Origin: Sulfuritalea sp.
GTDB lineage: Bacteria; Pseudomonadota; Gammaproteobacteria; Burkholderiales; Rhodocyclaceae
Assembly: GCA_022842325.1 (NCBI GenBank)
Contig: JALHPU010000035.1
Span: 1 to 39,876, forward strand
DNA: 39,876 nt
Reading direction: 5' to 3'
Shown: piece after piece, positions 32,158-39,552 of the stretch
Numbering within the stretch: the first letter of the stretch is position 1
Layout of the letters: every line of letters starts with the position of its first letter
Notes under the pieces: generated by a model
The model's database searches: none
What the model was told of the DNA's origin: nothing
Seen by the model: the letters and a program-made list of their open reading frames with translations, nothing else
Made by a program: the position numbers and the translations under genes

Positions 32158-32777
32158 AGACCGCGCTGCTGTTGTCCGGAGGCATGGATTCGCTGTGCAT
32201 TGCATGGTGGAAGCGGCCGGATGTTGCGATCACCATCGACTACGGTCAATTGCCGGCGCAGGCCGAAATAACGGCAGCAGAGGCCGTCTGTGGAGCCTTG
32301 GATATTGAACACCACGTGATCCGGGTCGACTGTCGTGCTCTGGGCTCTGGCGACTTGACCGGCGCACCCGCTGACGCGAATGCGCCGGCGAGCGACTGGT
32401 GGCCCTACCGCAACCAGCTGCTTGCCACGCTCGCGGCGATGAAGACAATCAGCTTAGGCGTCACCCACCTGCTGCTCGGGACCGTACGTTCCGATGGCAG
32501 CCACAAGGACGGAACGCCGGAGTTCGTTGGTGCGCTGAACGTACTGCTGTCAATGCAGGAAGGTACGATGACGGTGGAGTCACCCGCGATCCACCTTAGC
32601 ACGGCCCAACTGGTGCGGCTGTCGGGTGTCCCCGAGAGCCAGCTCGCCTGGGCCCACAGCTGCCACAAGGCCAACGTGGCCTGTGGAGACTGCCGCGGCT
32701 GCAACAAGTTCTTCGAAACGATGCAGGAGCTGCAAAGTGACGTGGAAAGACTTGGGCAACCCGCACCCGCGCCCTGA
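32154..32777 (+). CDS. QueC-like 7-cyano-7-deazaguanine synthase family enzyme
   Basis: A 207-residue PP-loop ATPase of the QueC family. The ATG at 32154 overlaps the previous stop (ATGA). The PP-loop is SGGMDS (8-13). PYRNQLLATLAA matches the QueC segment with a conserved Arg-Asn, and the zinc site has four cysteines at 170, 177, 180 and 183 (SCHKANVACGDCRGC). QueC converts 7-carboxy-7-deazaguanine to preQ0 with ATP and ammonia. Relatives in defence loci (QatC, Cap9 of type IV CBASS) are thought to act in immunity. No queD or queE is near, so it would use the host precursor. With its non-queuosine neighbours, a conflict role is more likely than tRNA modification. Confidence 0.88.
   Translation: MKTALLLSGGMDSLCIAWWKRPDVAITIDYGQLPAQAEITAAEAVCGALDIEHHVIRVDCRALGSGDLTGAPADANAPASDWWPYRNQLLATLAAMKTISLGVTHLLLGTVRSDGSHKDGTPEFVGALNVLLSMQEGTMTVESPAIHLSTAQLVRLSGVPESQLAWAHSCHKANVACGDCRGCNKFFETMQELQSDVERLGQPAPAP
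32725..32729 (+). promoter_or_regulatory. ribosome site fixing the GTG start of the flavoenzyme
   Basis: AGGAG lies 7 bp before the GTG at 32737. It decides the start of the next gene, since the open frame runs over 100 bp further upstream inside the QueC-like gene without another good site. Confidence 0.7.
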
Positions 32778-33444
32778 GCCGGCCCCTTACACTCCGCTGG
32801 AATGGCCAGAGGGTAAGGCGCTTGTCTTCGAGGACGACGTGCCGACGATGGAACGCCCGGAGACCTTGCTTGCCTTCTCCGCTTCCGCGGCCTCCTTCTC
32901 CTCTCTCGCAGGTTCGCGTCGAACGCGCTATGGCTTCGGTGCGCTGGGCCTGGCGACGCTTGGGACGCTCTTCACCTTCACCAACAAAGTTTTGCTGCAG
33001 GGCAGCGACCAGCTCGGCTTCGCACTGTCGCAGCGCCCGGCACCATCCGCGGGAGCAATTCATCCCATCCACGTCATCGCCCATTTGCCCGGCTCACCAC
33101 GGCTGCACCGGTACGACCCTTTCGCACACTTGCTGAGGGAGCTGTCCTGCGATGTCGACATATTGCAACTTCGCGATTCGATGAACGCAGTGGTGGATGG
33201 CTGCGACGGCGTGCTGCTGATGTTTGTGGCGGAACCTGGGCGGACCTTCGCCAAATATTCGCAAGCCTCCAGCCTGGTGTGGCGAGACGCCGGCATCTTA
33301 CAGGGCTACTTCTCGATGGCGGCCGAGGCGCTAGGCCTGAATTTCGCGCCGTTGGGCGTGACGGGCGAGCCCTGGGCCGGCCAGCTAATCCAGCAGGCTG
33401 GGCTGGCGGGAGTCGGCGTAGCGTTTGTGGGCACCCGGCCGTAG
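32737..33444 (+). CDS. SagB/nitroreductase-like flavoenzyme
   Basis: A 235-residue protein started from GTG at 32737, overlapping the QueC-like gene by 41 bp. The segments RPAPSAGAIHPIHVI, LHRYDPFAHLLREL, and KYSQASSLVWRDAGILQGYFSMAAEALGLNFAPLG follow the SagB-type branch of the FMN-dependent nitroreductase fold (Pro-Ser-x-Gly-Ala FMN segment, then an Arg-Asp-x-Gly helix). SagB relatives oxidise azolines in peptide natural products. Here there is no YcaO cyclodehydratase, so the substrate may instead be a nucleobase or nucleoside, or the small Gly-rich protein. It is short for the family, with a less typical first 80 residues. The last 60 bp overlap tail-to-tail with the glycosylase gene on the other strand. 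Confidence 0.75.
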   Translation: MTWKDLGNPHPRPEPAPYTPLEWPEGKALVFEDDVPTMERPETLLAFSASAASFSSLAGSRRTRYGFGALGLATLGTLFTFTNKVLLQGSDQLGFALSQRPAPSAGAIHPIHVIAHLPGSPRLHRYDPFAHLLRELSCDVDILQLRDSMNAVVDGCDGVLLMFVAEPGRTFAKYSQASSLVWRDAGILQGYFSMAAEALGLNFAPLGVTGEPWAGQLIQQAGLAGVGVAFVGTRP

Positions 33445-34221
33445 GCGTGTCTTTGCTTGATGGGACGGCCCGGCTGGCAGCAACTCGCGTACCGTCTCGG
33501 GCGAGGACATCATCTCCAGCCAGATCACGGCGTCCAACTCCGATGCGCGCACGCCAATCGCCCGGCTGAAGCGTAGGAACTGCTCCTCGAGCTTGAGGTA
33601 GTCGCGCTCCACCGTCAACCCGCGCTCGAAGAATCCTCCCAGAGCGCCCGCGCGCAGGATGTGGATGTCAAGGATCGCGACATCGTCGGCGTCGAGCCAA
33701 TTGCGAGCAATCCACGACGCGGTCTTGGGGCCGATGCCTGGCACGTCGAGCAGCCAGTCGCGCAACGCCTTGCCGCTACCGGTCGGCGCAGAGCCAGCGG
33801 CCAAGCGCGACAGCGCGGCCGCTAGGTACTTCGACTTCTGCTTGGCGAAGCGATAGCGAATCGATCGGCCATCGATATCGATAGGTTCGGATAGCTCGAA
33901 ATAGAGACTGTCCTCACTGGGCGTTCCGGTGATTAGGCCTTTGGACTTGAGTTTGCGGAACGCCGCAACGCCTACGCGCGCGGGAATTCCGTGACCGCCG
34001 AGCAAACAGGCGGCCACCTCTTCTGTAAGCGTCTCGCCCAAGCGATATCGAATCGTCTCGCCGCCGACACGCCGGGCGAGGACTTGGTACGCCCAATATG
34101 CGGGGGTCGGGAACGCATCGACTGCGCCCCATCGGACACCCGGGAGCAACTCTTTACTGGCGGAAGGCAGTTCGAACTGCACTACGGTGGTCTCGAGAAA
34201 GACGGCAGCGTACTGGCTCAT
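33385..34221 (-). CDS. 8-oxoguanine-DNA-glycosylase-like protein (HhH-GPD)
   Basis: A 278-residue protein. The helix-hairpin-helix is LLDVPGIGPKTASWIARNW (157-175), with the catalytic Lys166. The conserved catalytic Asp185 follows in AILDIHILRAG. This is the OGG/AGOG pattern of a bifunctional glycosylase-lyase. The first 100 residues are not typical OGG sequence. OGG-like proteins occur as Cap11 in type IV CBASS next to QueC-like Cap9, so its presence beside a QueC-like gene is suggestive. Its start overlaps the methyltransferase stop (ATGA), making them one unit. It may excise a modified base, either as attack on foreign DNA or as protection of the host. Confidence 0.85.
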   Translation of the reverse strand: MSQYAAVFLETTVVQFELPSASKELLPGVRWGAVDAFPTPAYWAYQVLARRVGGETIRYRLGETLTEEVAACLLGGHGIPARVGVAAFRKLKSKGLITGTPSEDSLYFELSEPIDIDGRSIRYRFAKQKSKYLAAALSRLAAGSAPTGSGKALRDWLLDVPGIGPKTASWIARNWLDADDVAILDIHILRAGALGGFFERGLTVERDYLKLEEQFLRFSRAIGVRASELDAVIWLEMMSSPETVRELLPAGPSHQAKTRLRPGAHKRYADSRQPSLLD

Positions 34222-34895
34222 GGCATGCTGGTGGCAGAGCCGAAGTGATGGTTCAACACTCGAAATAGTTCATGGCGTTCGACAGGATCCATCTGGGCGA
34301 AGCGATTTACCAAGCGAGCGTGGCGGCGTTTGATAGTTTGCCGGTCCCGGAATGTGTGGCCCAGATACGTCCCATCGTGAAGGCGATCGATCGGCTCAAA
34401 GTTCATCCACACGTACTCCTGACGTACGTCGACGTGGGTCTTGGCGAAAAAGCTTACTTTTCTCCATCCCGGTAAGGCTTGCGCGTACAGCTCGTTGTCG
34501 TAGCCCGACAGCATGACCTTGCAGGGGACGCACTTGAGCGTTTCCAAAAGTCGCACATGATCTTCCAGTGAGTACTCGTGCCGATAGATCTTCGCGCGGC
34601 GCCGTGCGGAAGGAACGTAGGGAGGATCCGCGTAGATCAGTTCGTCGCCTTGGTAGGCAAAGCTATCAAGAAATCTCACAGCATCGGCATGCTCGAGATT
34701 GCACAGCTTCAGCGGCTGCGCCTGCCAATGCTTGATCACCCGTGCGTCGATGTCAACGCCAATAGACACTTCCGCAGGGCGCTTGTGGCGAAGCACGGCG
34801 CCACCGCCAAGGTGCGACTCGATATAGACCCTGTGCGGCGGCATCAGATTGATGAGCCGCTGAAAGCACTTACCTTTTCCGCCTGGATAACGCAT
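34218..34895 (-). CDS. D12-class (Dam-like) N6-adenine DNA methyltransferase
   Basis: A 225-residue methyltransferase starting MRYPGGKGK. The motifs are the family's: YPGGKGK (3-9), YIESHLGGGAVL (24-35) with the SAM-binding Gly-Gly-Gly, and ADPPYV (89-94) for catalysis. It is shorter than E. coli Dam (about 278 residues). Its target cannot be read from sequence; GATC is common in the family. A nearby cluster of GATC sites precedes the QueC-like operon. It is coupled to the glycosylase gene downstream and has its own promoter candidate with an inverted repeat just upstream. Confidence 0.9.
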   Translation of the reverse strand: MRYPGGKGKCFQRLINLMPPHRVYIESHLGGGAVLRHKRPAEVSIGVDIDARVIKHWQAQPLKLCNLEHADAVRFLDSFAYQGDELIYADPPYVPSARRRAKIYRHEYSLEDHVRLLETLKCVPCKVMLSGYDNELYAQALPGWRKVSFFAKTHVDVRQEYVWMNFEPIDRLHDGTYLGHTFRDRQTIKRRHARLVNRFAQMDPVERHELFRVLNHHFGSATSMP

Positions 34896-34900
34896 GCCGA

Positions 34901-34929
34901 ATCATCGTCAAAAATAGCGATGATGTCAA
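34901..34929 (-). promoter_or_regulatory. candidate promoter and operator of the methyltransferase-glycosylase pair, possibly leaderless
   Basis: On the minus strand a perfect TTGACA (34924-34929) is followed after 17 bp by GATGAT (34901-34906, four of six consensus matches). An inverted repeat, ATCATCG (34901-34907) and CGATGAT (34918-34924), covers the core promoter, as an autoregulatory operator would. Transcription would start at about the ATG (34893-34895), giving a leaderless mRNA. The promoter assignment is inference. Confidence 0.45.
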
Positions 34930-34990
34930 TAGGCCCAGCGACGCTTATTGCGTAACCAGACTTTTTGCATGCTCGTTCAGAATCTGAGCA

Positions 34991-37777
34991 CTAAATTTTC
35001 TTGCGCCGCCAGAGGAGCGGGGTCCAGGCAACCCCGTCAGCCGTGCCCGCCATCGATATTGCGGTTAGTGTTTGCGCCGGTACATTGACAGGCGACGCAA
35101 GAAGCATTGCGCGACCGCCGTAGCCTAGCGCACGTGCTTGCACCTTGTCTCCGTCAAGCGGTTTCTCGCGCAGTTCTGATCGTACTAGGTCAGCGCCAAT
35201 TTCCTCGCAGCACCTGAGAAAATCGTCGACCTTCTGCTCGGAGAAATCCTTTAAGAGGAGTTCTCTTGCGAAGGGAAGGTTACCTTCCCTCAGATGGCAG
35301 TGGACGGTCGCGTTCAGGCCAATTTCCTTGGCTATTCGTCCAATCGCGTCGATCCCATCATTCCAGCCAGAGATAAACACGAACGCTATTGGTACGGCGA
35401 GCAACCGCTTCCGGATCGTTGGATCGAGTGCGTCACGCTGCTCCCCGAGGTCCTTGCGAAGGTCTTGTCGATCGAACCAAGCAGCCAGTATGTCTGTTGC
35501 TTGGCTGCCTGATCCGATGAAGTCATCGATGAATATGAGCGGCTTCGAATCTCCCGATTTTACGTAGTCGTCGAGCGAGCCCAAGCGTTCGATACACTCC
35601 GAATTCAGGTCCCTGGAAAAGTACGTCCAGACAGCGCTACTGTCCTTTGCGCTGCCGAATGGCGCGACCCAGCTCCCCCTAAAGTGCGCATTGGCACTGA
35701 TGAATGTACGCAGCGCATTCGCAGCGTCCTCACGTGTCAGCATCTTGAAGTGATCGAGCAGACACAGCGCGCATTCCACATGGTCCGTCGTATCGAACTG
35801 GCGCAGCCATGCCATGGTTCGCTTTTTCTTCTGGATCGCGCCTAGTGTCGGTCCATCCGGCTCCTGATAGGCCGAACGCAGGAGATCGAATTTCGAGATT
35901 CTTGTCTTGACGTCCGACCTCTCCAAACGCTCGTGTATCGGACGAATATCGTGCGGTACACCTTGCCAGTATCCGCCGACAGCGAGCCGCCGCTTGTACG
36001 CTAGCAAGGCACCGGCATTGCGCTTACTTGTCTCCACGGCCCACCCAGGCAGTCTCACTTCGTACTGCGTGCGCAGAATCTTTTGCGCCGCAATGAAGAC
36101 AGCGTCGGCAATCGCAGGTGCCGAGAAGATGTAGACTCTGGGTTGATCTGACATGTATTGCTCGACCCAGCTGCCGCGCAGCTTCATGTGCTCGCTCAAC
36201 TGCCGTGGCGGTTCGCCTTTCTGAATCAGGAATGCCCGGCCGATCTGCGTTTCGCCGGATGCCAACTTGAGCACCCGGGCCATGATCATGGAATCCAACG
36301 CCACTCTGCTCGGAATGCCGACACCACCACAGATGGTCAGCATTTTGTGAACCTCATCGCGCACCAGAGTCACAAATTCCTCGCGCATCTGCGGGTGATC
36401 TAAGTTTCCTCTGAAGAGATCAAGTCCGTCGGTTCCTTCAGTCCCCTGTTGCTCTGAAGGATAAGGGCTGGAAAGCTGGAACGCTCGCACCCACAAGCGG
36501 CGCTCCCTGATCGCCATCAACGTTGCCTCCGCGTTCACCAATTGTTCGTTCGCCGCTGGATCGAGGGCACCGACGTCCAAGCCCAGCGCCTCGCCCAGCG
36601 CCACGGGGCTCATGGTCAATATGGCGTCATCAGCTTGCGTAAAGAGGAATATCAGCAACTGCTGCCAGGAAACCTGCTTGGCGATAGCCTCGATGAAGGC
36701 CCGCATCATCTGCTCAATGGCAATGACTTTGGGATGTCGATAGATCTTGGCGTAGGCTAGCACTCGCGCTAGCTGGAGCTCATCGAGCACGGACGCTCCA
36801 GACATCTTGATCCCGAACAGCCACACCTCCTCGTCAGCGTCGAGAAAAATCTGGCCCCCAATGTCCTGTGGCAGGTCTTGGGCAAGCATCGGGCGCGCGG
36901 TGAGCTTTTGGACAAGTCGCGGAATGTCTAAGAGCGACGGTGTGCCGGCACACCTAGCATCTCGCACCAGATAGTCGAGCTTGTCAGCGTCGTAGGGGCC
37001 GGAGATGAGCTCGTGAAGTAGAGGCCGCTTGTCGTCGATCTTGCGCCCGATGAGTGCCCGAGACGTCTTCTCGACGATGGCCTCGAGGTTCTGGGCTTGG
37101 TCTTTGTTGAAATGCAAGTCGGGCCCGTACTGGGTCAACAGTACATGCAGCAACTCCCGCATGGCTGGTGACCGAACGATGTAGTAGGCAAGCATCTCCG
37201 AGAGTTGCTTGTCCTCACCGCGGTCACTCTCGGCAAGCTGATCCGAGAACGCCCTCGAAAGCGTCGCGAATTCTGGCAGCGCCTCAATCGCCCTCTCAGA
37301 GACATGAGAAAAAGCAGCATGACCGACGTCGTGCAACAGCGCGCACATGCGCAGGAGTTGCGCCTCGTTGTCACCTATGAGCGCTGGCTGATCGGGTTTG
37401 TCGGTTCTTTCGATCTTTGCAGCCGTGTTGAGCGCTGCGATCAATTGCTGCATCTGGAACAGCACCCCAAGCGTGTGTTCGAAGCGGGTATGAACCGCTC
37501 CTGGGTAGATCCAGTGCACGACACCGAGTTGGCGAATGTATCGTAACCGCTGTAGCAATGGCGAATCGAGAATCACCACTTCCATTGGCGTCAGGACAAT
37601 CGTTCCCCAGAGCGCATCGTTTATTTCCTTGCGCCCAAATTGCGGCTGCAGGGTACGCAGGGTGTCGGTGTACGCGCTCAGGTATCGACTCGCTAACTCT
37701 TCCGCGATTTCTTGGACCGCGCTCGGGGTCAGTTCGACACCCACTTCGCTAGCTCGTGACAGTTGGAGATCCAGCAA
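34991..37777 (-). CDS. HD-domain (dNTPase-like) protein fused to phosphoribosyltransferase-like domain
   Basis: A 928-residue protein. The N-terminal HD domain resembles SAMHD1/dGTPase-like enzymes: YPGAVHTRFEHTLGV (91-105), CALLHDVGHAAFSH (145-158) and GPYDADKLDYLVRDARCAG (260-278). The C-terminal part holds PLIFIDDFIGSGSQATD (near 742-758), the binding loop of a phosphoribosyltransferase-like domain known from prokaryotic conflict genes. It may hydrolyse nucleotides on infection, with the second domain sensing or using a nucleotide. The start is TTG at 37777 (GGAAG upstream) or GTG about 11 codons later; both overlap the upstream small gene, so the two are coupled. It has no close link by overlap to the methyltransferase downstream (95-bp gap). 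Confidence 0.82.
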   Translation of the reverse strand: MLDLQLSRASEVGVELTPSAVQEIAEELASRYLSAYTDTLRTLQPQFGRKEINDALWGTIVLTPMEVVILDSPLLQRLRYIRQLGVVHWIYPGAVHTRFEHTLGVLFQMQQLIAALNTAAKIERTDKPDQPALIGDNEAQLLRMCALLHDVGHAAFSHVSERAIEALPEFATLSRAFSDQLAESDRGEDKQLSEMLAYYIVRSPAMRELLHVLLTQYGPDLHFNKDQAQNLEAIVEKTSRALIGRKIDDKRPLLHELISGPYDADKLDYLVRDARCAGTPSLLDIPRLVQKLTARPMLAQDLPQDIGGQIFLDADEEVWLFGIKMSGASVLDELQLARVLAYAKIYRHPKVIAIEQMMRAFIEAIAKQVSWQQLLIFLFTQADDAILTMSPVALGEALGLDVGALDPAANEQLVNAEATLMAIRERRLWVRAFQLSSPYPSEQQGTEGTDGLDLFRGNLDHPQMREEFVTLVRDEVHKMLTICGGVGIPSRVALDSMIMARVLKLASGETQIGRAFLIQKGEPPRQLSEHMKLRGSWVEQYMSDQPRVYIFSAPAIADAVFIAAQKILRTQYEVRLPGWAVETSKRNAGALLAYKRRLAVGGYWQGVPHDIRPIHERLERSDVKTRISKFDLLRSAYQEPDGPTLGAIQKKKRTMAWLRQFDTTDHVECALCLLDHFKMLTREDAANALRTFISANAHFRGSWVAPFGSAKDSSAVWTYFSRDLNSECIERLGSLDDYVKSGDSKPLIFIDDFIGSGSQATDILAAWFDRQDLRKDLGEQRDALDPTIRKRLLAVPIAFVFISGWNDGIDAIGRIAKEIGLNATVHCHLREGNLPFARELLLKDFSEQKVDDFLRCCEEIGADLVRSELREKPLDGDKVQARALGYGGRAMLLASPVNVPAQTLTAISMAGTADGVAWTPLLWRRKKI

Positions 37778-38156
37778 GGAAGTGTTCTTCCACCACGTCC
37801 TTCAAAAATTCCCTGGATAGCGGAGAGTGGCTCAGGTACATTTCGGCCCGCCTGTTGTCCATTTTGAGCCGGTACGTGAACAACCGCTCCGTATTCTGCA
37901 AGAGCAGACCATTTTCCTTCGCGGCCAAGAGAGCGTTGCGCAGCTTGACGGAGTTCCCATGCAACGGATCCCTGAAGAACGTGAAGTTGGGTGTGACCCC
38001 CAGGTCCTTTTCATGCTGCAGCAAAGTTTCATAGGCGCGCTCAAACCGTTGATCCAGACTCACGTCGTCTTCTAAAACGTAATCATCACGAGTGCAAAGC
38101 TTCAGCGTTGCCAGGATGGAGATAAGAAATTGGTCGGCGGTCAAAATATTGCGCAT
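37749..38156 (-). CDS. small partner protein of the HD-PRTase gene
   Basis: A 135-residue protein that I do not recognise. It starts [20 protein letters not shown] and is mostly helical with charged surfaces (DDVSLDQRFERAYETLLQHE). Its last 29 bp overlap the start of the HD-PRTase gene. That tight coupling and the size suggest a regulatory or inhibitory subunit, as expected for a potentially toxic nucleotide hydrolase. No helix-turn-helix or catalytic motif is visible. Confidence 0.7.
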   Translation of the reverse strand: MRNILTADQFLISILATLKLCTRDDYVLEDDVSLDQRFERAYETLLQHEKDLGVTPNFTFFRDPLHGNSVKLRNALLAAKENGLLLQNTERLFTYRLKMDNRRAEMYLSHSPLSREFLKDVVEEHFLAGSPTVTS

Positions 38157-38337
38157 AGACGTCGTCGATTAGGTCGAGTTGCAGTAAGCATCGCACTATA
38201 GGATACGTGGAAACAAACACCGCGACTAGGGACTTCTGCTCAGGGACAATGCCGCAAAATGTTGTGCTTCCCTGTGAAGCACGCAAAGCGATCAAGACAG
38301 CGCCATCATCGGGCACCATGACTGTCTCATCGGGCAT
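38086..38337 (-). CDS. doubtful small ORF between IHF-like and HD partner genes
   Basis: An 83-codon frame starting with ATG 11 bp inside the end of the IHF-like gene and overlapping the start of the 135-residue gene by 71 bp. The sequence ([20 protein letters not shown], then [20 protein letters not shown]) looks protein-like over its first 60 residues. The tail, where it overlaps the next gene, does not. It could be a real small gene or an untranslated leader that happens to be open. Confidence 0.35.
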   Translation of the reverse strand: MPDETVMVPDDGAVLIALRASQGSTTFCGIVPEQKSLVAVFVSTYPIVRCLLQLDLIDDVYAQYFDRRPISYLHPGNAEALHS

Positions 38338-38608
38338 TCACGCTCTCCCGCATCTCCTTGCCAGCCTTGAAATAGGGAACGTGCTTTCCCGGAACCTGAA
38401 CCTTTTCACCCGACTTCGGATTGCGCCCAACCCGTGGGTGCCGGTAGTTCAGGGTGAAGCTGCCGAAACCGCGGATCTCAACGCGGCTGTCGGCCACCAG
38501 ACTGCTGGTAATGGCCTCAAGAATCACGTTGACAACCAACTTGGCATCATCGTGAGTAAGCGTCGGAACGCGGGAATGCAGCCGGTCAACGAGCTCGGAT
38601 CGGGTCAT
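38327..38608 (-). CDS. ihfB: IHF-beta/HU-family DNA-bending protein
   Basis: A 93-residue nucleoid protein. [10 protein letters not shown] at the start and [14 protein letters not shown], then [26 protein letters not shown] at positions expected for the DNA-wrapping arm, fit IHF-beta best. The chromosomal ihfB follows rpsA; here the gene lies between a VapBC pair and a defence gene, so it is an element-borne copy. It could assist integration, excision or transfer-origin bending, or expression of the cargo. Only 14 bp separate it from vapC, so it may be co-transcribed with the toxin-antitoxin pair. Confidence 0.9.
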   Translation of the reverse strand: MTRSELVDRLHSRVPTLTHDDAKLVVNVILEAITSSLVADSRVEIRGFGSFTLNYRHPRVGRNPKSGEKVQVPGKHVPYFKAGKEMRESVNAR

Positions 38609-38622
38609 GAGTTGAGAAACAG

Positions 38623-39048
38623 TCAGATTATCTGGCTTACCGCCAATCCATTCACTTTCGCGTTCTTCGCCAGCGTCTCGTCTGCCGTAGCAATCCCGCT
38701 GGCGCCTGCTTCAAGCGCCATCGCCAGGTGCAAGGCATCACCGGAGCGCAAGCCGCTTGCCGCATGCCGCGCCATCCCGGCAGCCTCTGCAAACGCTTTT
38801 CGACTCACCGGCAACAAACGCAAACCAGACTTGCAGAAAGCGTCGAAGTCCTTCCATGCCGCCTGCGCCTGCTTGGCGGTAATCTCGCCTTTCCGCACCT
38901 TGATGGACAAGGCGCTCGAAAACTCCGTCACTATCCAGTCAGACGATACCAAAGGCTCCGTGCAGGACTCAAACCAGGCTTCGATTGCGGGACTCGCCGG
39001 TTCCGGGACGAACATCGGAACCGCCGCGCTGGTGTCCAGGTAGATCAT
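38623..39048 (-). CDS. vapC: VapC-type PIN-domain toxin
   Basis: A 141-residue PIN nuclease. The acidic residues of the metal site are present: Asp5 in MIYLDTSA, Glu42 in VTEFSSAL, Asp103 in SGDALHLA and Asp122 in ATADETLA. It should be an active RNase, cleaving tRNA or rRNA when released. The ATG at 39048 overlaps the vapB stop by one base (TGATG); the TTG one codon earlier is less likely. It forms a pair with the AbrB-type antitoxin upstream. Confidence 0.9.
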   Translation of the reverse strand: MIYLDTSAAVPMFVPEPASPAIEAWFESCTEPLVSSDWIVTEFSSALSIKVRKGEITAKQAQAAWKDFDAFCKSGLRLLPVSRKAFAEAAGMARHAASGLRSGDALHLAMALEAGASGIATADETLAKNAKVNGLAVSQII

Positions 39049-39296
39049 CAATAACGATCCTCCTGGCGCATCATCTGAACGGTCGTCGTCGTCATCGGCA
39101 TGGTTGCCCGCAGCTTACGCAAGCGCTTGATGAATGCCGCCTTGTCGAACGGCTGCGCCGGCGTCAGCTTGATCTCGCCGATCGGCGTCACTTCCGCCTC
39201 AACGGTATCGCCCTCGCGCAGCCCGGCAGCGCGCGTGCATTCCACCGGCAGACGAACTGCCAGACTGTTGCCCCATTTCGCCAGTTGCAGCTTCAT
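39048..39296 (-). CDS. vapB: AbrB/MazE-family antitoxin of the VapBC pair
   Basis: An 82-residue antitoxin. The N-terminus MKLQLAKWGNSLAVRLPVEC is a swapped-hairpin AbrB-type DNA-binding domain. The C-terminal tail (from AAFIKRLRKLRATMP) is the toxin-binding part. It should repress its own promoter at the palindrome at 39318-39329. It is coupled to vapC through a TGATG junction. A helical PFDKAAFIKRL segment is common in VapB partners of PIN toxins. Confidence 0.9.
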   Translation of the reverse strand: MKLQLAKWGNSLAVRLPVECTRAAGLREGDTVEAEVTPIGEIKLTPAQPFDKAAFIKRLRKLRATMPMTTTTVQMMRQEDRY

Positions 39297-39317
39297 AACT
39301 ACCTCGCTCGTTTATAC

Positions 39318-39329
39318 GTGTAGATACAC
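39318..39329. promoter_or_regulatory. candidate VapB operator
   Basis: The perfect palindrome GTGTAGATACAC lies 21 bp upstream of the vapB start, beside an AT-rich TATAAAC that could serve as a -10 on the minus strand. This is the position expected for antitoxin autorepression. Confidence 0.55.
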
Positions 39330-39446
39330 ACTAGCACGATGACCGCCATTGGCCAAGGGGCGTTACCAATTTTCCCAGTATCTGGTCAGCAATAGTGCCA
39401 ATACCGGAATATTCAGATACTCCGCCCGAAGGCGATCACGATACCC

Positions 39447-39488
39447 AAAAAAAAGGAAATCGGTGCAGCCGCGAGGCCGCACCGATTT
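39447..39488 (-). terminator. strong intrinsic terminator after the DUF932 gene
   Basis: On the minus strand a long stem (AAATCGGTGC paired with GCACCGATTT, plus inner pairs around a TCGC loop, 39457-39488) is followed by CC and eight T residues (39447-39454). It ends transcription of the DUF932 gene about 65 bp after its stop and insulates vapBC. Confidence 0.9.
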
Positions 39489-39552
39489 CACAACCACCCT
39501 GCCGGGCGGTCAAGGGGCATCGAAGCCCCATTACTGGACGCAACCGAAGCAA

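Noticed and set aside
30605..34895. Type IV CBASS
   Set aside because: QueC-like and OGG-like genes are present, but I found no CD-NTase cyclase, no TGT-like gene and no cyclic-nucleotide effector in the window.
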